A stretch of DNA of 64,000 nucleotides from assembly GCF_022758235.1 (NCBI RefSeq), contig NZ_JALEBG010000003.1, forward strand, positions 310,001 to 374,000, given 5' to 3'. The DNA is from Pontibacter liquoris (lineage in GTDB: Bacteria; Bacteroidota; Bacteroidia; Cytophagales; Hymenobacteraceae). Below, one piece after another: positions 26,217 through 36,500 of the stretch. The position numbers and the translations under genes were made by a program. Under the pieces are notes generated by a model that ran no database searches, was not told the origin of the DNA, and saw nothing but the letters and a program-made list of their open reading frames with translations. Numbering within the stretch: position 1 is the stretch's first letter; every line of letters starts with the position of its first letter.

Positions 26217-27449
26217 ATGCCTGATTATCAAATCCATACTTTACCAAACGGCATCCGGGTGGTACACAAGCAAGTGCTGAACACCAAAATTGCCCATAGC
26301 GGCTTTATCCTGGACATTGGGAGCCGCGATGAGTTGCCCGACCAGCTGGGGCTGGCTCACTTCTGGGAGCACATGGCCTTTAAAGGAACCCAGAAGCGTA
26401 AATCGTTTCATATCCTGAACCGGCTGGAGTCTGTTGGCGGCGAGCTGAATGCTTATACGACCAAAGAAAAGCTGTGCTTTTACAGCTCGGTGCTCGACAA
26501 TCATTTTGAAAAGTCGTTCGAGCTGCTCACCGACATTACGTTTCATTCCGTTTTTCCGGAGCGGGAGATCGAAAAGGAACGTGGCGTGATTCTGGAGGAA
26601 ATGGCCATGTACCTAGATACCCCGGAAGAGGCCATTGTTGATGAGTTTGATGCCGTGGTGTACGACGGTCACCCGCTGGGCAACAACATCCTGGGCAGCA
26701 AAGAGAGCGTGTCGGGCTTTGTGAAAAAGGATTTTCTGCGCTTTATTGCCGACAACCTGAGCACCGACAAACTTGTTTTCTGCTCGGTGAGCAACCTGCC
26801 TTTTGCCAAAGTGCTGAAACTGGCCGAAAAATTTCTGCGCGATATCCCGGTGATCCACAAGGTGCGGGAGCGCGCGCCCTTCCGGCAGTATGTTCCCAAA
26901 GCCATTACGTTCGAGAAACCTATTTCTCAGGCGCATTGCGTGCTGGGCTGCCCGGCGTATGCGCTCAACGACGAGCGCCGCATTCCGTTCTTTATGCTGA
27001 CCAACATACTGGGCGGCCCGGGCATGAACTCGCGCCTGAACCTGGCCGTGCGCGAAAAGCATGGCCTGGTGTATACCATCGATGCCAACTACGCTACTTA
27101 CATTGATACGGGCTTGCTGTCGATCTACTTTGGCACCGAAAAAAAGCAGCTCCGCCGCACCACCTCGCTGGTATTAAAAGAGTTGAAAAAGCTGCGCGAA
27201 AAACAACTGGGCTCGCTGCAACTGCACACGGCCAAAGAGCAGCTGATGGGCCAGCTGGCCATGGCCGAAGAAAGCAACATGGGCCTGATGATGATGATCG
27301 GCAAAAGCATCCTGGACCAGGACAAAGTGGAGCAACTCAACGAGATCTTCGAACAGATCAGAAGTATAACCGCCTCCGACCTGCTTGCCATTGCCAACGA
27401 CGTGCTGCGCGACGAACAACTCAGCTTCCTGAATTATGTACCTAATTAA
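26217..27449 (+). CDS. M16 family zinc metallopeptidase
   Basis: This 410-residue peptidase of the pitrilysin/processing-peptidase family has the inverted zinc motif HFWEH at about residues 48-52, with the distal glutamate in GVILEEMAMY about 75 residues later. GGPGMNSRLNLAVREKHGLVY near residue 268 is the C-terminal R/Y pair motif. There is no signal peptide, so it is probably cytosolic; some M16 proteins are periplasmic. One gene length fits the small single-unit type, which acts as a dimer of two domains. It lies upstream of an O-methyltransferase by 74 bases, probably co-transcribed. Confidence 0.92.
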   Translation: MPDYQIHTLPNGIRVVHKQVLNTKIAHSGFILDIGSRDELPDQLGLAHFWEHMAFKGTQKRKSFHILNRLESVGGELNAYTTKEKLCFYSSVLDNHFEKSFELLTDITFHSVFPEREIEKERGVILEEMAMYLDTPEEAIVDEFDAVVYDGHPLGNNILGSKESVSGFVKKDFLRFIADNLSTDKLVFCSVSNLPFAKVLKLAEKFLRDIPVIHKVRERAPFRQYVPKAITFEKPISQAHCVLGCPAYALNDERRIPFFMLTNILGGPGMNSRLNLAVREKHGLVYTIDANYATYIDTGLLSIYFGTEKKQLRRTTSLVLKELKKLREKQLGSLQLHTAKEQLMGQLAMAEESNMGLMMMIGKSILDQDKVEQLNEIFEQIRSITASDLLAIANDVLRDEQLSFLNYVPN

Positions 27450-27523
27450 TTGCTGATTGCTAAATGGTTAAATTGTTCTAAACACACAGCAATTTAACAA
27501 GCAACAATTTAACAATTATCCTC

Positions 27524-28168
27524 ATGGAATTCCTGGACGAAGAACTACAGCAATACGCCGAAGCACATACCTCGCCGGAGAGTGCGCTGCTGCACAAGGT
27601 AAACCGGCAGACGCACCTGAGCGTGCTCAAGCCGCGCATGCTTTCCGGGCACATGCAGGGGCGCATCCTGGCCATGTTCTCCCAGATGCTGCAGCCCCGC
27701 CAGATCCTGGAGATCGGGACCTATACCGGTTATTCGGCTCTTTGCCTGGCAGAAGGGCTGCAAGCCGGCGGCACGCTCCACACCATCGACATCAACGAAG
27801 AGCTGGAAGACCGCGTGCGGAGTTATTTTGAAGAGGCCGGGCTAACTGCATGTATAAAGTACTACCTGGGCAATGCACTGGAAATCATCCCCACCATCGA
27901 GGCCACCTTCGACCTGGTCTTTATCGATGCCGACAAGATCAACTATGCCCGCTACTACGACCTGGTGCTGGACCGCGTGCGCCCCGGCGGCTACATCATT
28001 GCCGACAACGTGCTGTGGAGCGGCAAAGTGTTGGCTAAATACCGCAAAAAGCTCGACGAGGATACCAAAGCGGTGCTGGACTTTAACCAAATGGTGCAGG
28101 ATGATGCCCGGGTGGAGAATGTGCTGTTACCGGTGCGCGACGGCTTGCTGATCGCCCGGAAGAAGTAG
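27524..28168 (+). CDS. O-methyltransferase (catechol/caffeoyl-CoA OMT-like)
   Basis: The 214-residue class I methyltransferase of the Methyltransf_3 family has motif I ILEIGTYTGYSALCLAEGL at about residue 61 and VFIDADKINYARYYD near residue 129, whose aspartates bind the divalent metal. DNVLWSGKV near residue 162 is the third metal-site segment. The protein transfers methyl from SAM to a hydroxyl group of an unknown small aromatic or similar acceptor. It follows the peptidase gene across an AT-rich spacer. A long repeat-filled gap lies downstream. Confidence 0.93.
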   Translation: MEFLDEELQQYAEAHTSPESALLHKVNRQTHLSVLKPRMLSGHMQGRILAMFSQMLQPRQILEIGTYTGYSALCLAEGLQAGGTLHTIDINEELEDRVRSYFEEAGLTACIKYYLGNALEIIPTIEATFDLVFIDADKINYARYYDLVLDRVRPGGYIIADNVLWSGKVLAKYRKKLDEDTKAVLDFNQMVQDDARVENVLLPVRDGLLIARKK

Positions 28169-28274
28169 TGCGGTTCGAGGTCAGTTCGATGGCAGGAGGA
28201 AGCTGCTGCCGAACCGCAGATACTTTTTTTCAGCCGATCAATGTTTTTGGCAATGCTTAATAGCGGCTAATTTC

Positions 28275-28895
28275 CAAGTATAATATTATAGCTATACTTG
28301 TTACCTTGCGTTTGATGCTGGGTTTTATACTTCAGCCTATACTTGGTAGCTGATTTCATACCACCGTTTTATACTTTCGGCTATACCATGTAGCTATCTT
28401 ACTTCATCCTTTTTATATTTTGGCTATCCTTGGTAGCTGCCCTTCTTCCTCAGTCTAATACTTGCCTCGTTTCATCTTATACTTTGGAGCGCTCCAAGCC
28501 CGCGAGGGCTCGTCCTTGCGTTTCGCGCTGTGGCGTGAAGCTGCTCCTCGCTGGCGCTGCGGGCTGCCGCATGCGCGGCACCGCAACACACCAAGGCGCT
28601 CAACCCAAGGACTGGGATCAATTCGATAGCTATTGTTTATACTTCAGCTTAAGTATAGGAAGGAAAGAATCAAAAGCTTTTGCTTTGCAACTTAAACCAA
28701 GTCCCCCTTTGAAGGGGGTAGGGGGATGTTATTACCTAACCACAATACTTATACTTGTCTCTAGTAAAACAGCCCTCTTTCCTATTCTGTCATCCTGAAA
28801 GGATCTTGTGAGCAAGCTAATGAAGCTAAAACTATACTTCTTATACCTAAGCTAAAGTAATTACAGACTCCCCGCCTTAAACACGGAGGGTTTGG
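28275..28895 (-). repeat. Composite dispersed repeat, right copy, inverted (fills 28169-29251)
   Basis: This gap repeats the 8214-8905 modules in reverse orientation and reverse order: TTTTATACTT-type units with CTATACTTGGTAGCT (28279-28455), the block GGAGCGCTCCAAGCCCGCGA (about 28487) to GACTGGGATCAATTCGAT (about 28611-28628), GTCCCCCTTTGAAGGGGG (about 28710), ATCCTGAAAGGATC (about 28791) and GACTCCCC (28866). Thirteen exact AAGTATA/TATACTT heptamers lie in the 1.08 kb gap. The ORF at 28430-28798 lies inside the repeat and is not credible. Between 28900 and 29251 I see only AT-rich leader sequence. Confidence 0.8.
28279..28455 (+). repeat. Degenerate tandem repeat, 44-base period
   Basis: Units start at 28279, 28323, 28367 and 28411. 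Aligned parts include TTTTATACTT at the start of units 2 and 3, TTTTATATTT in unit 4, and CTATACTTGGTAGCT or a close variant in each unit. The spacing is 44 bases throughout. Related single units occur at about 8750-8890 in the opposite direction. Confidence 0.7.
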
Positions 28896-29251
28896 GGGTG
28901 GTTGGCCTCAGGACCACAACGCCTATACTTCCGAAACAACCAACAGCCAAACTCCCTCCTGTTTTTAGTGCCGGGCTCAGGCAACAGACCTCCCCATTTC
29001 CCCAAAAAGCTAATAATCTGGCGCTTGGCCCGTTCTATACTTGCCCGCAGGAGCAGGCTGCTGCTGCGTCTGCAAAAAATAATACAAATAAGTTAGCCAA
29101 CGGTTTTAGAATGCTTATCAAATTGCGTTAATTTCGTGCTGCTTACCGTCTGTGCTGAACATATTAGCTTATAGCTATTTAGCGGCAACCGCCTCAATGG
29201 TAAGTAGAGCCCGAATTCAACGATTAGCCAAGTATAAGTCCCGCTTTGATA

Positions 29252-31684
29252 ATGAGAAAACAGTGTACGCTTCTCTTCCTGCTTTTATTGCCGCTGTTGG
29301 CAATGGCCCAGAATATTACAGTGCCCAACAATGTATACTTTGCTGATATCCATCTGAAGCTTTCGGATGGTGCCCAGCAGGAGATCCAGAAGAAAGTGGA
29401 CGCGCTGCACCGCAACCAGACCTATTTTAAAAAGAAAGTGGAGCTGGCCGATGCTTATTTTCCCATTATTGAGCGCGTATTTAAGGAAGAAGGCGTGCCG
29501 GATGATTTCAAATACCTGGCCCTGCAGGAAAGCGGACTGGTGGGCGATGCCATCTCTACTTCCAACGCCGTTGGCTACTGGCAGTTTAAAAAAGAGGCGG
29601 CCTCCGACTTTAACCTGCGCATGGACAATGTGGTGGACGAGCGCCGCCACATCATAGAGGCCAGCCGCGGGGCGGCGCGCTATTTTAAGCGCAGCAACAA
29701 CTACTACGACAACTGGTTTAATGCCCTGCTCTCGTATTACCTGGGCTATACCGGCGTAAAAAGCTATACTACTTCCCGGGATGTGGGCTCCAAGAAAATG
29801 GAGATTACTGAACGGTCGCACCCGTACATCCTCACGTTCCTGGCGCACAAGATCGCTTACGACAACTTTGTAGGCAAAAACACGCCGGTGGTTTCGCTGC
29901 GCGAGATGCGGGCCACTCCCGGCCAGAGCCTCTCGGAAATAGCCCTAGCTACTAAAACGGATTATGCCGAGCTGGAGCGCTATAACAAATGGCTGCTGGG
30001 CAACAGCATTCCGTCCGGCAAAGATTACTACGTGATGGTGCCGGTGCGCAACGGCGGCAGCGACAGCGGCCTGCTGGCCTCCAGCAACGAAAGCAATACA
30101 GCACGACGCCAGGCAACAACAGGGATGGCCGCTGCCATGGTAAAGCGCAATGGTCTGAATGCCCTGATCGCCCGTCCCGGCGATACAAAAGACAAGCTGG
30201 CCCTGCAGGCCGGCATTTCTACCCGCCGCTTTCTCAAGTATAACGACCTGCACAGTTTCGATAACATCCAACAAGGAGCAGCCTATTATATTGAGCCTAA
30301 AAACACCTCGGCCGAGGCTGAGTTCCACGTGGTGCAGCCCGGTGAGAACATGCAACAGATCTCCCAGCATTATGGCCTGAAGCTGAACTACCTGCGCTAC
30401 AAAAACCGCATGAGCCGCAACGAGGTACCCGTGCCCGGCCGTGTATTATGGCTGCAAAAGCGCCGTCCGGCTACCACCGTCGTGGAAGTGCGGGATGTAA
30501 ACAAGGCTGCTAAGGGTTCCGCTGCAGCGCCGGCCAGTTACAGCAAGCCAGTAGCCAGCAGCAGCACGCCACAAAACCAGCCTGCGGCGGTCACACCGGA
30601 GCATAAACCAAAGGAGAGTATCTTTACCCGGTTCTTTAACAGCCTGAAGGGCGGCAGAAAACACGCTGAAACGGCTGAGGCTACACCAGCCACACCTACG
30701 CATGCTCCGGTTAAAGTAGCCGCTCCAACGGCTGCAAAACAGGCAAACCCCATTACGCAGGAGAACGAGCAGGAGGAAGCCGATACGGTAGCCGTGCAGC
30801 AAGAGGCCATTCCTGCCGCTGAACCTACCCCCTCGGTGTTATACCCTGCGTCATCCAAAGCAACCGCTGACACTTTAATGCAGCAGGAAGAAGACTGGGC
30901 CGTGGATACGGTGAACTGGCCTGTTAAAACAACGCCTGCCACGACCGGAAATGCCGTAGAACCGGCAGCAGAAAGCACGGCAACAGACACGATCTTTAAA
31001 GAACCGGCGCCTAAAGCTGCCACACCTGCCAAGCCACGCTCAACGCCCAAGGCAGCAGCACCTGCCAAAGCGCCCGCGGCAACTGCCAGACCAGAGGAAA
31101 CTGCGGTGAAAAGCCAGCCAGCGGCCAAACCAACCCGCCACGTAGTAAAGCAGGGCGAAACGCTCTACAGCATTTCCAGGATGTATGCCGTAACTGTAAA
31201 TGATATTACGCGCTGGAACAACCTGGGCGAGGAACCGCTGAAGATGGGCCAGGAACTCCTGATTGCCGAGCCCCTGACAACGCCTGCCCAAACCGAAGCA
31301 CCTGAAACAAGTGCTGCTCCGGCAAAAGCAACCAATGGTGTGCATACCGTAGCCCCGCACGAAACGCTTTACCAGATCTCTAAAATGTATAACGTTACGC
31401 TGGAGGAGCTGCGGGCGTGGAACAGCTTAAGTGACATCGCCATCAAACCCGGCCAGCAACTGCAGGTTGTAGCGCCCGCTGTGCCTGCTAAAGCCAGCGA
31501 GCCGGCACCTGCTGCCAAAAGCACTTTCAGCGGAAACAGTACCTACCATACCGTAGCCCCTGGCGAAAGTATGTACCAGATCTCCCGCCAGTATGGCGTT
31601 ACCATCAAGGATATTATGGAGTGGAACAACAAGAGCGACTTTGCAGTAAGCGCCGGCGAGAAACTGCTCATCAAGAAAAAGTAA
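29252..31684 (+). CDS. mltD: Lytic transglycosylase MltD-like with LysM domains
   Basis: This 810-residue exported enzyme cleaves peptidoglycan glycan strands. After a signal peptide (MRKQCTLLFLLLLPLLAMAQ) comes an SLT domain: LALQESGLVGDAISTSNAVG near residue 90 contains the catalytic glutamate, and AVGYWQFKKEAA follows. Two weak LysM-like segments and a fourth-domain-like HVVQPGENMQQISQHYGL lie near residue 355, then a long Ala/Pro/Thr-rich linker, and three clear C-terminal LysM domains (VVKQGETLYSISRMYAV, TVAPHETLYQISKMYNV, TVAPGESMYQISRQYGV). The ATG at 29252 is preferred to the TTG at 29246. The three C-terminal copies are recent-looking duplicates. Confidence 0.93.
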   Translation: MRKQCTLLFLLLLPLLAMAQNITVPNNVYFADIHLKLSDGAQQEIQKKVDALHRNQTYFKKKVELADAYFPIIERVFKEEGVPDDFKYLALQESGLVGDAISTSNAVGYWQFKKEAASDFNLRMDNVVDERRHIIEASRGAARYFKRSNNYYDNWFNALLSYYLGYTGVKSYTTSRDVGSKKMEITERSHPYILTFLAHKIAYDNFVGKNTPVVSLREMRATPGQSLSEIALATKTDYAELERYNKWLLGNSIPSGKDYYVMVPVRNGGSDSGLLASSNESNTARRQATTGMAAAMVKRNGLNALIARPGDTKDKLALQAGISTRRFLKYNDLHSFDNIQQGAAYYIEPKNTSAEAEFHVVQPGENMQQISQHYGLKLNYLRYKNRMSRNEVPVPGRVLWLQKRRPATTVVEVRDVNKAAKGSAAAPASYSKPVASSSTPQNQPAAVTPEHKPKESIFTRFFNSLKGGRKHAETAEATPATPTHAPVKVAAPTAAKQANPITQENEQEEADTVAVQQEAIPAAEPTPSVLYPASSKATADTLMQQEEDWAVDTVNWPVKTTPATTGNAVEPAAESTATDTIFKEPAPKAATPAKPRSTPKAAAPAKAPAATARPEETAVKSQPAAKPTRHVVKQGETLYSISRMYAVTVNDITRWNNLGEEPLKMGQELLIAEPLTTPAQTEAPETSAAPAKATNGVHTVAPHETLYQISKMYNVTLEELRAWNSLSDIAIKPGQQLQVVAPAVPAKASEPAPAAKSTFSGNSTYHTVAPGESMYQISRQYGVTIKDIMEWNNKSDFAVSAGEKLLIKKK

Positions 31685-31726
31685 GGTGCTGCTTGCCACC
31701 AAATGGCAGGTATAAAGTATAACACA

Positions 31727-31760
31727 CGAATAAAGCCGGTTGAGAAACCGGCTTTATTCG
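31727..31760. terminator. Terminator between mltD and the MFS gene
   Basis: Stem arms 31727-31741 (CGAATAAAGCCGGTT) and 31746-31760 pair perfectly around a short loop. The A/T-rich outer part can serve either strand for these convergent genes. Confidence 0.75.
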
Positions 31761-31803
31761 TTTAGGTGCCTTACTGTTGAGAACGGAACATAGCGGGTGT
31801 CTG

Positions 31804-33153
31804 TCACGGAGAGGCTTCTTCGCCGGGCCCGGATAGGTTGGTGGCTACCTGCAGCCCGGTGGCAATCTCAGGCATGATGCCCAGGCGGCGGTAAATAGGG
31901 TATACCATTTCCCGCAGACGGCTTAGCTGCAGGGCAAACGGGATAATGGAAAGTATTACCAGTATGCCGCTGCCCAGCAAGGTATGCACCACCCCGTATC
32001 TGTCGGCAAAGGCACCGGCCAGCAAGCTCCCGAAAGGCGCCATTCCCATAAAGGCCATTGCATAAAAGCTCATTACACGCCCCCGCTTGTCATCATCCAC
32101 AATGGTTTGCAGAATGGTATTGCAGGAGGCCATCTGCACGATCATCCCAAAGCCTGTAACCAGCATAAACAGCAGCGAGAGCCACATCACGCGGGAAACG
32201 GAAAAAGCCACTAGTCCCAAACCAAACAGCAGAGCCGCCACTACAATGACTTTGCCCAGGCCCATGGCAGATTTACGCGGCGCCAGGAACAGGGCCCCGC
32301 CCAGCGCCCCGATGCCCGTTGCGCCCATCAAAAGGCCCAGCGTACTGGCATCGCCTCCCAGTATGTCGCGGGCGTATACCGGCATGAGCACCGTAAACGG
32401 CATGCCTAGCAAACTCATGCTGGCTACCACCAGAATAATGGCCCGAATGGGTGCAAAGCTGAATGTATAGTGAAAGCCTTCCTTCATCTGCTGCCATACT
32501 TTGTGCTCCTGCAACCTGCGTTCGTAGGGTTTGAGGTGGATAAAGAGCAACGAGCCGATCACGGCGATATAACTCAGGGCATTGATCAGAAAGCAGGCAC
32601 CCTCCCCTACTGCAGCAATCACCAGGCCGGCCACCGAAGGGCCCACCAGGCGCGCGACATTGAACATGGAAGAATTGAGCGCAATGGCATTGCTGAGATC
32701 CTCCCGCTCCTCTACCAGTTCGATCACAAAGGCCTGCCGGGTAGCGGTATCAAAGGCATTTACAAGGCCCATAAACACGCTGAGCGCCATAATATGCCAT
32801 ACCTGAACCGTGTTGGTAAGCACCAGCGCCGCCACAATACTTGCCTGCAACATAAATAAGGCCTGGGTGATAAGGAGGATCTTGTGCCTGTCAAACCGGT
32901 CGGAGTAAACGCCTGCAAAGGGTCCGAGCAGGAAAGAGGGTACCAGGCTACAGAAACTGACCATGCCCAGCAGAAAGGCCGAGTCGGTGAGGCGGTATAC
33001 CAGCCAGCTCATGGCAATGCGCTCCATCCAGGTACCGATCAGCGAAATCCCTTGCCCCAGAAAAAATAACCGGTAATTCTTGTGCCGCAGGGCCCGGAAC
33101 ATACCGGCCAGTTTACTTTTTACTTCAATTTCCGCTTCTGCCATAGTCTTCAT
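31804..33153 (-). CDS. MFS transporter (EntS/MFS_3-like exporter)
   Basis: This 449-residue inner-membrane protein has about 10-12 helices. The motif A-like loop PFAGVYSDRFDRHKILL near residue 75 and the N-terminal ALRHKNYRLFFLGQGISLIG are typical of the DUF894/EntS-type efflux group. The substrate is unknown; relatives export siderophores or drugs. The open frame extends to 33351, but the 66 extra residues are not hydrophobic and are unlike the family; MKTMAEAEIEVKSKLAGMFR at 33153 (or MAEAEI at 33144) is the natural start. It is convergent with mltD and divergent from dnaE. Confidence 0.9.
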   Translation of the reverse strand: MKTMAEAEIEVKSKLAGMFRALRHKNYRLFFLGQGISLIGTWMERIAMSWLVYRLTDSAFLLGMVSFCSLVPSFLLGPFAGVYSDRFDRHKILLITQALFMLQASIVAALVLTNTVQVWHIMALSVFMGLVNAFDTATRQAFVIELVEEREDLSNAIALNSSMFNVARLVGPSVAGLVIAAVGEGACFLINALSYIAVIGSLLFIHLKPYERRLQEHKVWQQMKEGFHYTFSFAPIRAIILVVASMSLLGMPFTVLMPVYARDILGGDASTLGLLMGATGIGALGGALFLAPRKSAMGLGKVIVVAALLFGLGLVAFSVSRVMWLSLLFMLVTGFGMIVQMASCNTILQTIVDDDKRGRVMSFYAMAFMGMAPFGSLLAGAFADRYGVVHTLLGSGILVILSIIPFALQLSRLREMVYPIYRRLGIMPEIATGLQVATNLSGPGEEASP

Positions 33154-33590
33154 TAAAATGGAGCATTGCTTCCTGTCTACGTACTTCCGTGGCCTGCGCG
33201 TTATACTTTCCGGAAAGCAAAGCACGCTTTTTACCACCGGTGAGAGCTTTCTGGGTTCGTGCCTGCCCCATCCCAGGCCCCCGGCACGGCACCAAGAAGT
33301 TTCTGAAGGATAAGCTTTTATCTGAAAGCTTATGCTGTATGCGCTCTGCAAATGAAGAACCAGCAGCCCGGACTTACAGCTGAGCGGCAGGTTATACTTT
33401 AAAAGTATGGGCGGGCAATGGAGATTATTTCCGCAGCTTTTTTGTTAGTAAGTCTGTTGGTAAATGGGTCGCTTTTGGTTTGGGTAGCCGCCCTATTTTG
33501 CGTACTTTTAACATCCCGGAAATGGCCTCCAAGTATAGTATTTCTCTTATCCAAAAGCCATTCGTAATTCTTAATTTGTAATTCTCTCAA
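33154..33590. other. Divergent intergenic region between MFS gene and dnaE
   Basis: This 437-base gap carries upstream sequence of both genes and three AAGTATA/TATACTT heptamers (about 33203, 33392 and 33532). I see no ORF, RNA gene or strong hairpin. The AT-rich end before 33591 (TTCGTAATTCTTAATTTGTA) probably holds the dnaE promoter, but I find no exact consensus. Confidence 0.5.
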
Positions 33591-36500
33591 ATGCCTGTTT
33601 TTTCGCATTTACATACCCATACGCAGTACTCGCTCCTCGACGGCCAGGCCAGCATCGGCGCGCTCATGAAAAAGGCGCAGGCCGATGGCATGCCCGCAGT
33701 AGCCATGACAGACCACGGCAACATGTTTGCCGCTTTCAACTTCGTGGCCGAAGCCAACAAGTATAACGTGAAGCCGATCGTGGGCTGCGAGTTTTACCTG
33801 GTGAAAGACCGCCACCTGAAAACCTTTACCAAGGAGCAAAAGGACGTGCGCCACCACCAGCTGCTGCTGGCCAAAGACCAGGAGGGTTACCAGAACCTGG
33901 CCAAACTGTGCTCGCTATCTTACATCGAGGGCATTTACAGCAAGTGGCCGCGCATCGACAAGGAACTGCTGCAGAAGTATAGCAAAGGCCTGATCGCGAC
34001 CAGCTGCTGCATCGGGGCCGAGCTGCCGCAGGCCATCCTCTGGAAAGGCGAAGCCGAAGCCGAAGAGCTGCTGAAGTGGTGGCTCGATCTGTTTGGCGAG
34101 GATTACTACATCGAGCTGCAGCGCCACGGCCTGCAGAACATCGACGGCACCGGCAAAAGCCAGGAAGACGTGAACCAGGTGCTGCTCAAGTTCGCCCACA
34201 AGTATAACATCAAGGTGATCTGCACCAACGACTCGCACTACGTGGATCAGGACGACTGGAACGCTCACGATATTCTGCTGTGCGTGAACACCGGCGAAGA
34301 CCAGAGCACCCCGGTAGGTGATTTTGCCACTAAATATTACCGTTTCCTGTCGGATGACCAGAAAGTGATCTACGACACCGTGGACAACGTGCGCAGCAAG
34401 TATGGCCATCAATCCAATGTGCGCCAGATGCTTAACCGCATCGACGAGGCTGGTCCGAAAACACGTTTTGGTTTCCCCAACGACCAGTTCTACTTCAAGA
34501 CGCAGGCCGAGATGAACCAGCTCTTCCTGGACGTGCCGCAGGCGGTAGATAACACCAACGAGATCGTAGACAAGATCACGCCGCCCAAACTAAAACGTGA
34601 CATCCTGCTGCCCAACTTCCCGATCCCGGCAGAGCATGCCAATGCCGATGCCTTCCTGCGCCACCTGACGTATGTAGGGGCCAAAAAACGCTATATCGAT
34701 ATCACACCTGAGATAGAGGAGCGCCTGGATTACGAGCTGCGCATTATCGAAACGATGGGCTTTGCCGGGTACTTCCTCATCGTGCAGGATTTCATCAACA
34801 AGGGCCGCGACATGGGCGTGGCTGTTGGGCCGGGCCGTGGGTCGGCAGCTGGTTCAGCGGTGGCGTACTGCGTGGGCATCACCAACATCGACCCAATCAA
34901 GTATAGCCTGCTGTTCGAGCGCTTCCTGAATCCGGAGCGTGTGTCGATGCCCGATATTGATATTGACTTTGACGACGTGAACCGCCAGCGCGTGATCGAT
35001 TACGTGGTGGACAAGTATGGCAAAACGCAGGTAGCCCAGATCATCACCTTCGGTACGATGGCAGCTAAATCGTCGATCAAAGATGTAGCGCGCTCTACCT
35101 CCCTGCCGCTGGCCGAGGCCAACGAACTGGCCAAAATGGTACCGGAAACCCCGGGCACCACGCTGGCTAAGGCTTTTATGGAGAACCTGGAGCTGGCCGC
35201 CATCCGTGAAGGCACCGATGCCCGGGCTGCCGTGCTGAAACTGGCCGAAAAGCTGGAAGGCTCGGTGCGTAACACAGGTATCCATGCCGCCGGCGTGATC
35301 ATTGCCCCGGATGATATCACCAATTACATCCCGGTTTCTACCTCCAAAGATTCGGACCTGCTGGTAACGCAGTTCGACGGCAAGGTGATCGAGAGCGCGG
35401 GCATGCTGAAGATGGACTTCCTGGGCCTCAAAACCCTCACCATCATCAAAGATGCCATCGAGCTGATCGAGAAAAACCACGGTGTAAAGATCGACATTGA
35501 CGAGATTCCGATAGACGACGAGAAAACGTTCCAGCTCTACCAGCGCGGCGATACCATCGGCACGTTCCAGTTCGAGTCCGAAGGCATGCGCATGTACTTA
35601 AAAGACCTGCAGCCAACCAACATCGAAGACCTGATCGCGATGAACGCCTTGTACCGCCCGGGCCCAATGCAGTTCATTCCGAACTTCATCAACCGCAAGC
35701 ACGGCCGCGAAGAGGTAGAATACCCGCACGAACTGCTCAAACCCATTCTGGAGTACTCCTACGGCATTATGGTGTACCAGGAGCAGATCATGCAGACGGC
35801 CCAGATCCTGGCCGGCTACTCGCTGGGCGGCGCCGATTTGCTGCGCCGCGCCATGGGTAAAAAGGACATGAAAAAGATGGCCGAGGAGCGTGAGAAGTTC
35901 ATTGCCGGTGCTGCCGAGATCCATAAGATCCCGCCCAAGAAAGCCTCCGAGGTGTTCGACGTGATGGAGAAGTTTGCCCAGTACGGCTTTAACCGCTCCC
36001 ACTCGGCTGCCTATTCGGTGGTGGCTTACCAGACCGGCTACCTCAAGGCCCACTACCCAGCCGAATACATGGCTGCCGTGCTCACTAACAACATGAACGA
36101 CATAAAGAAGGTGACGTTCTTTATTGAGGAGGCGCGCAAGCAGGGCGTACAGGTGCTGGGACCGGACGTGAACGAATCGCTTTTGAAATTTAACGTCAAC
36201 GAGCAGGGCCACATTCGTTTTGGCCTGGCGGCGATAAAAGGAACCGGCGAATCGGCGGTGGATGCCATCATCTCGGAAAGAGAAAAGAACGGCATGTACC
36301 AGGATATTTTCGATTTTGCCAAGCGCGTGAATTTGCGGGCCGTGAACAAGAAGACCTTTGAAAGTATGGCTTTGGCCGGCGCCTTTGACTCCTGGGGGCT
36401 CTACCACCGCGCGCAGCTGATCGAAGTGCCCGAGGGCGAAAGTATGCCTCTGCTGGAGAAGGCCGTGCGCTATGGCAACAACTACCAGGCAGAGCAGCAG

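Noticed and set aside
28430..28798. Open frame in the composite repeat, right copy
   Set aside because: It overlaps repeat modules shared with 8 kb on the other strand, and the reading frames do not correspond.
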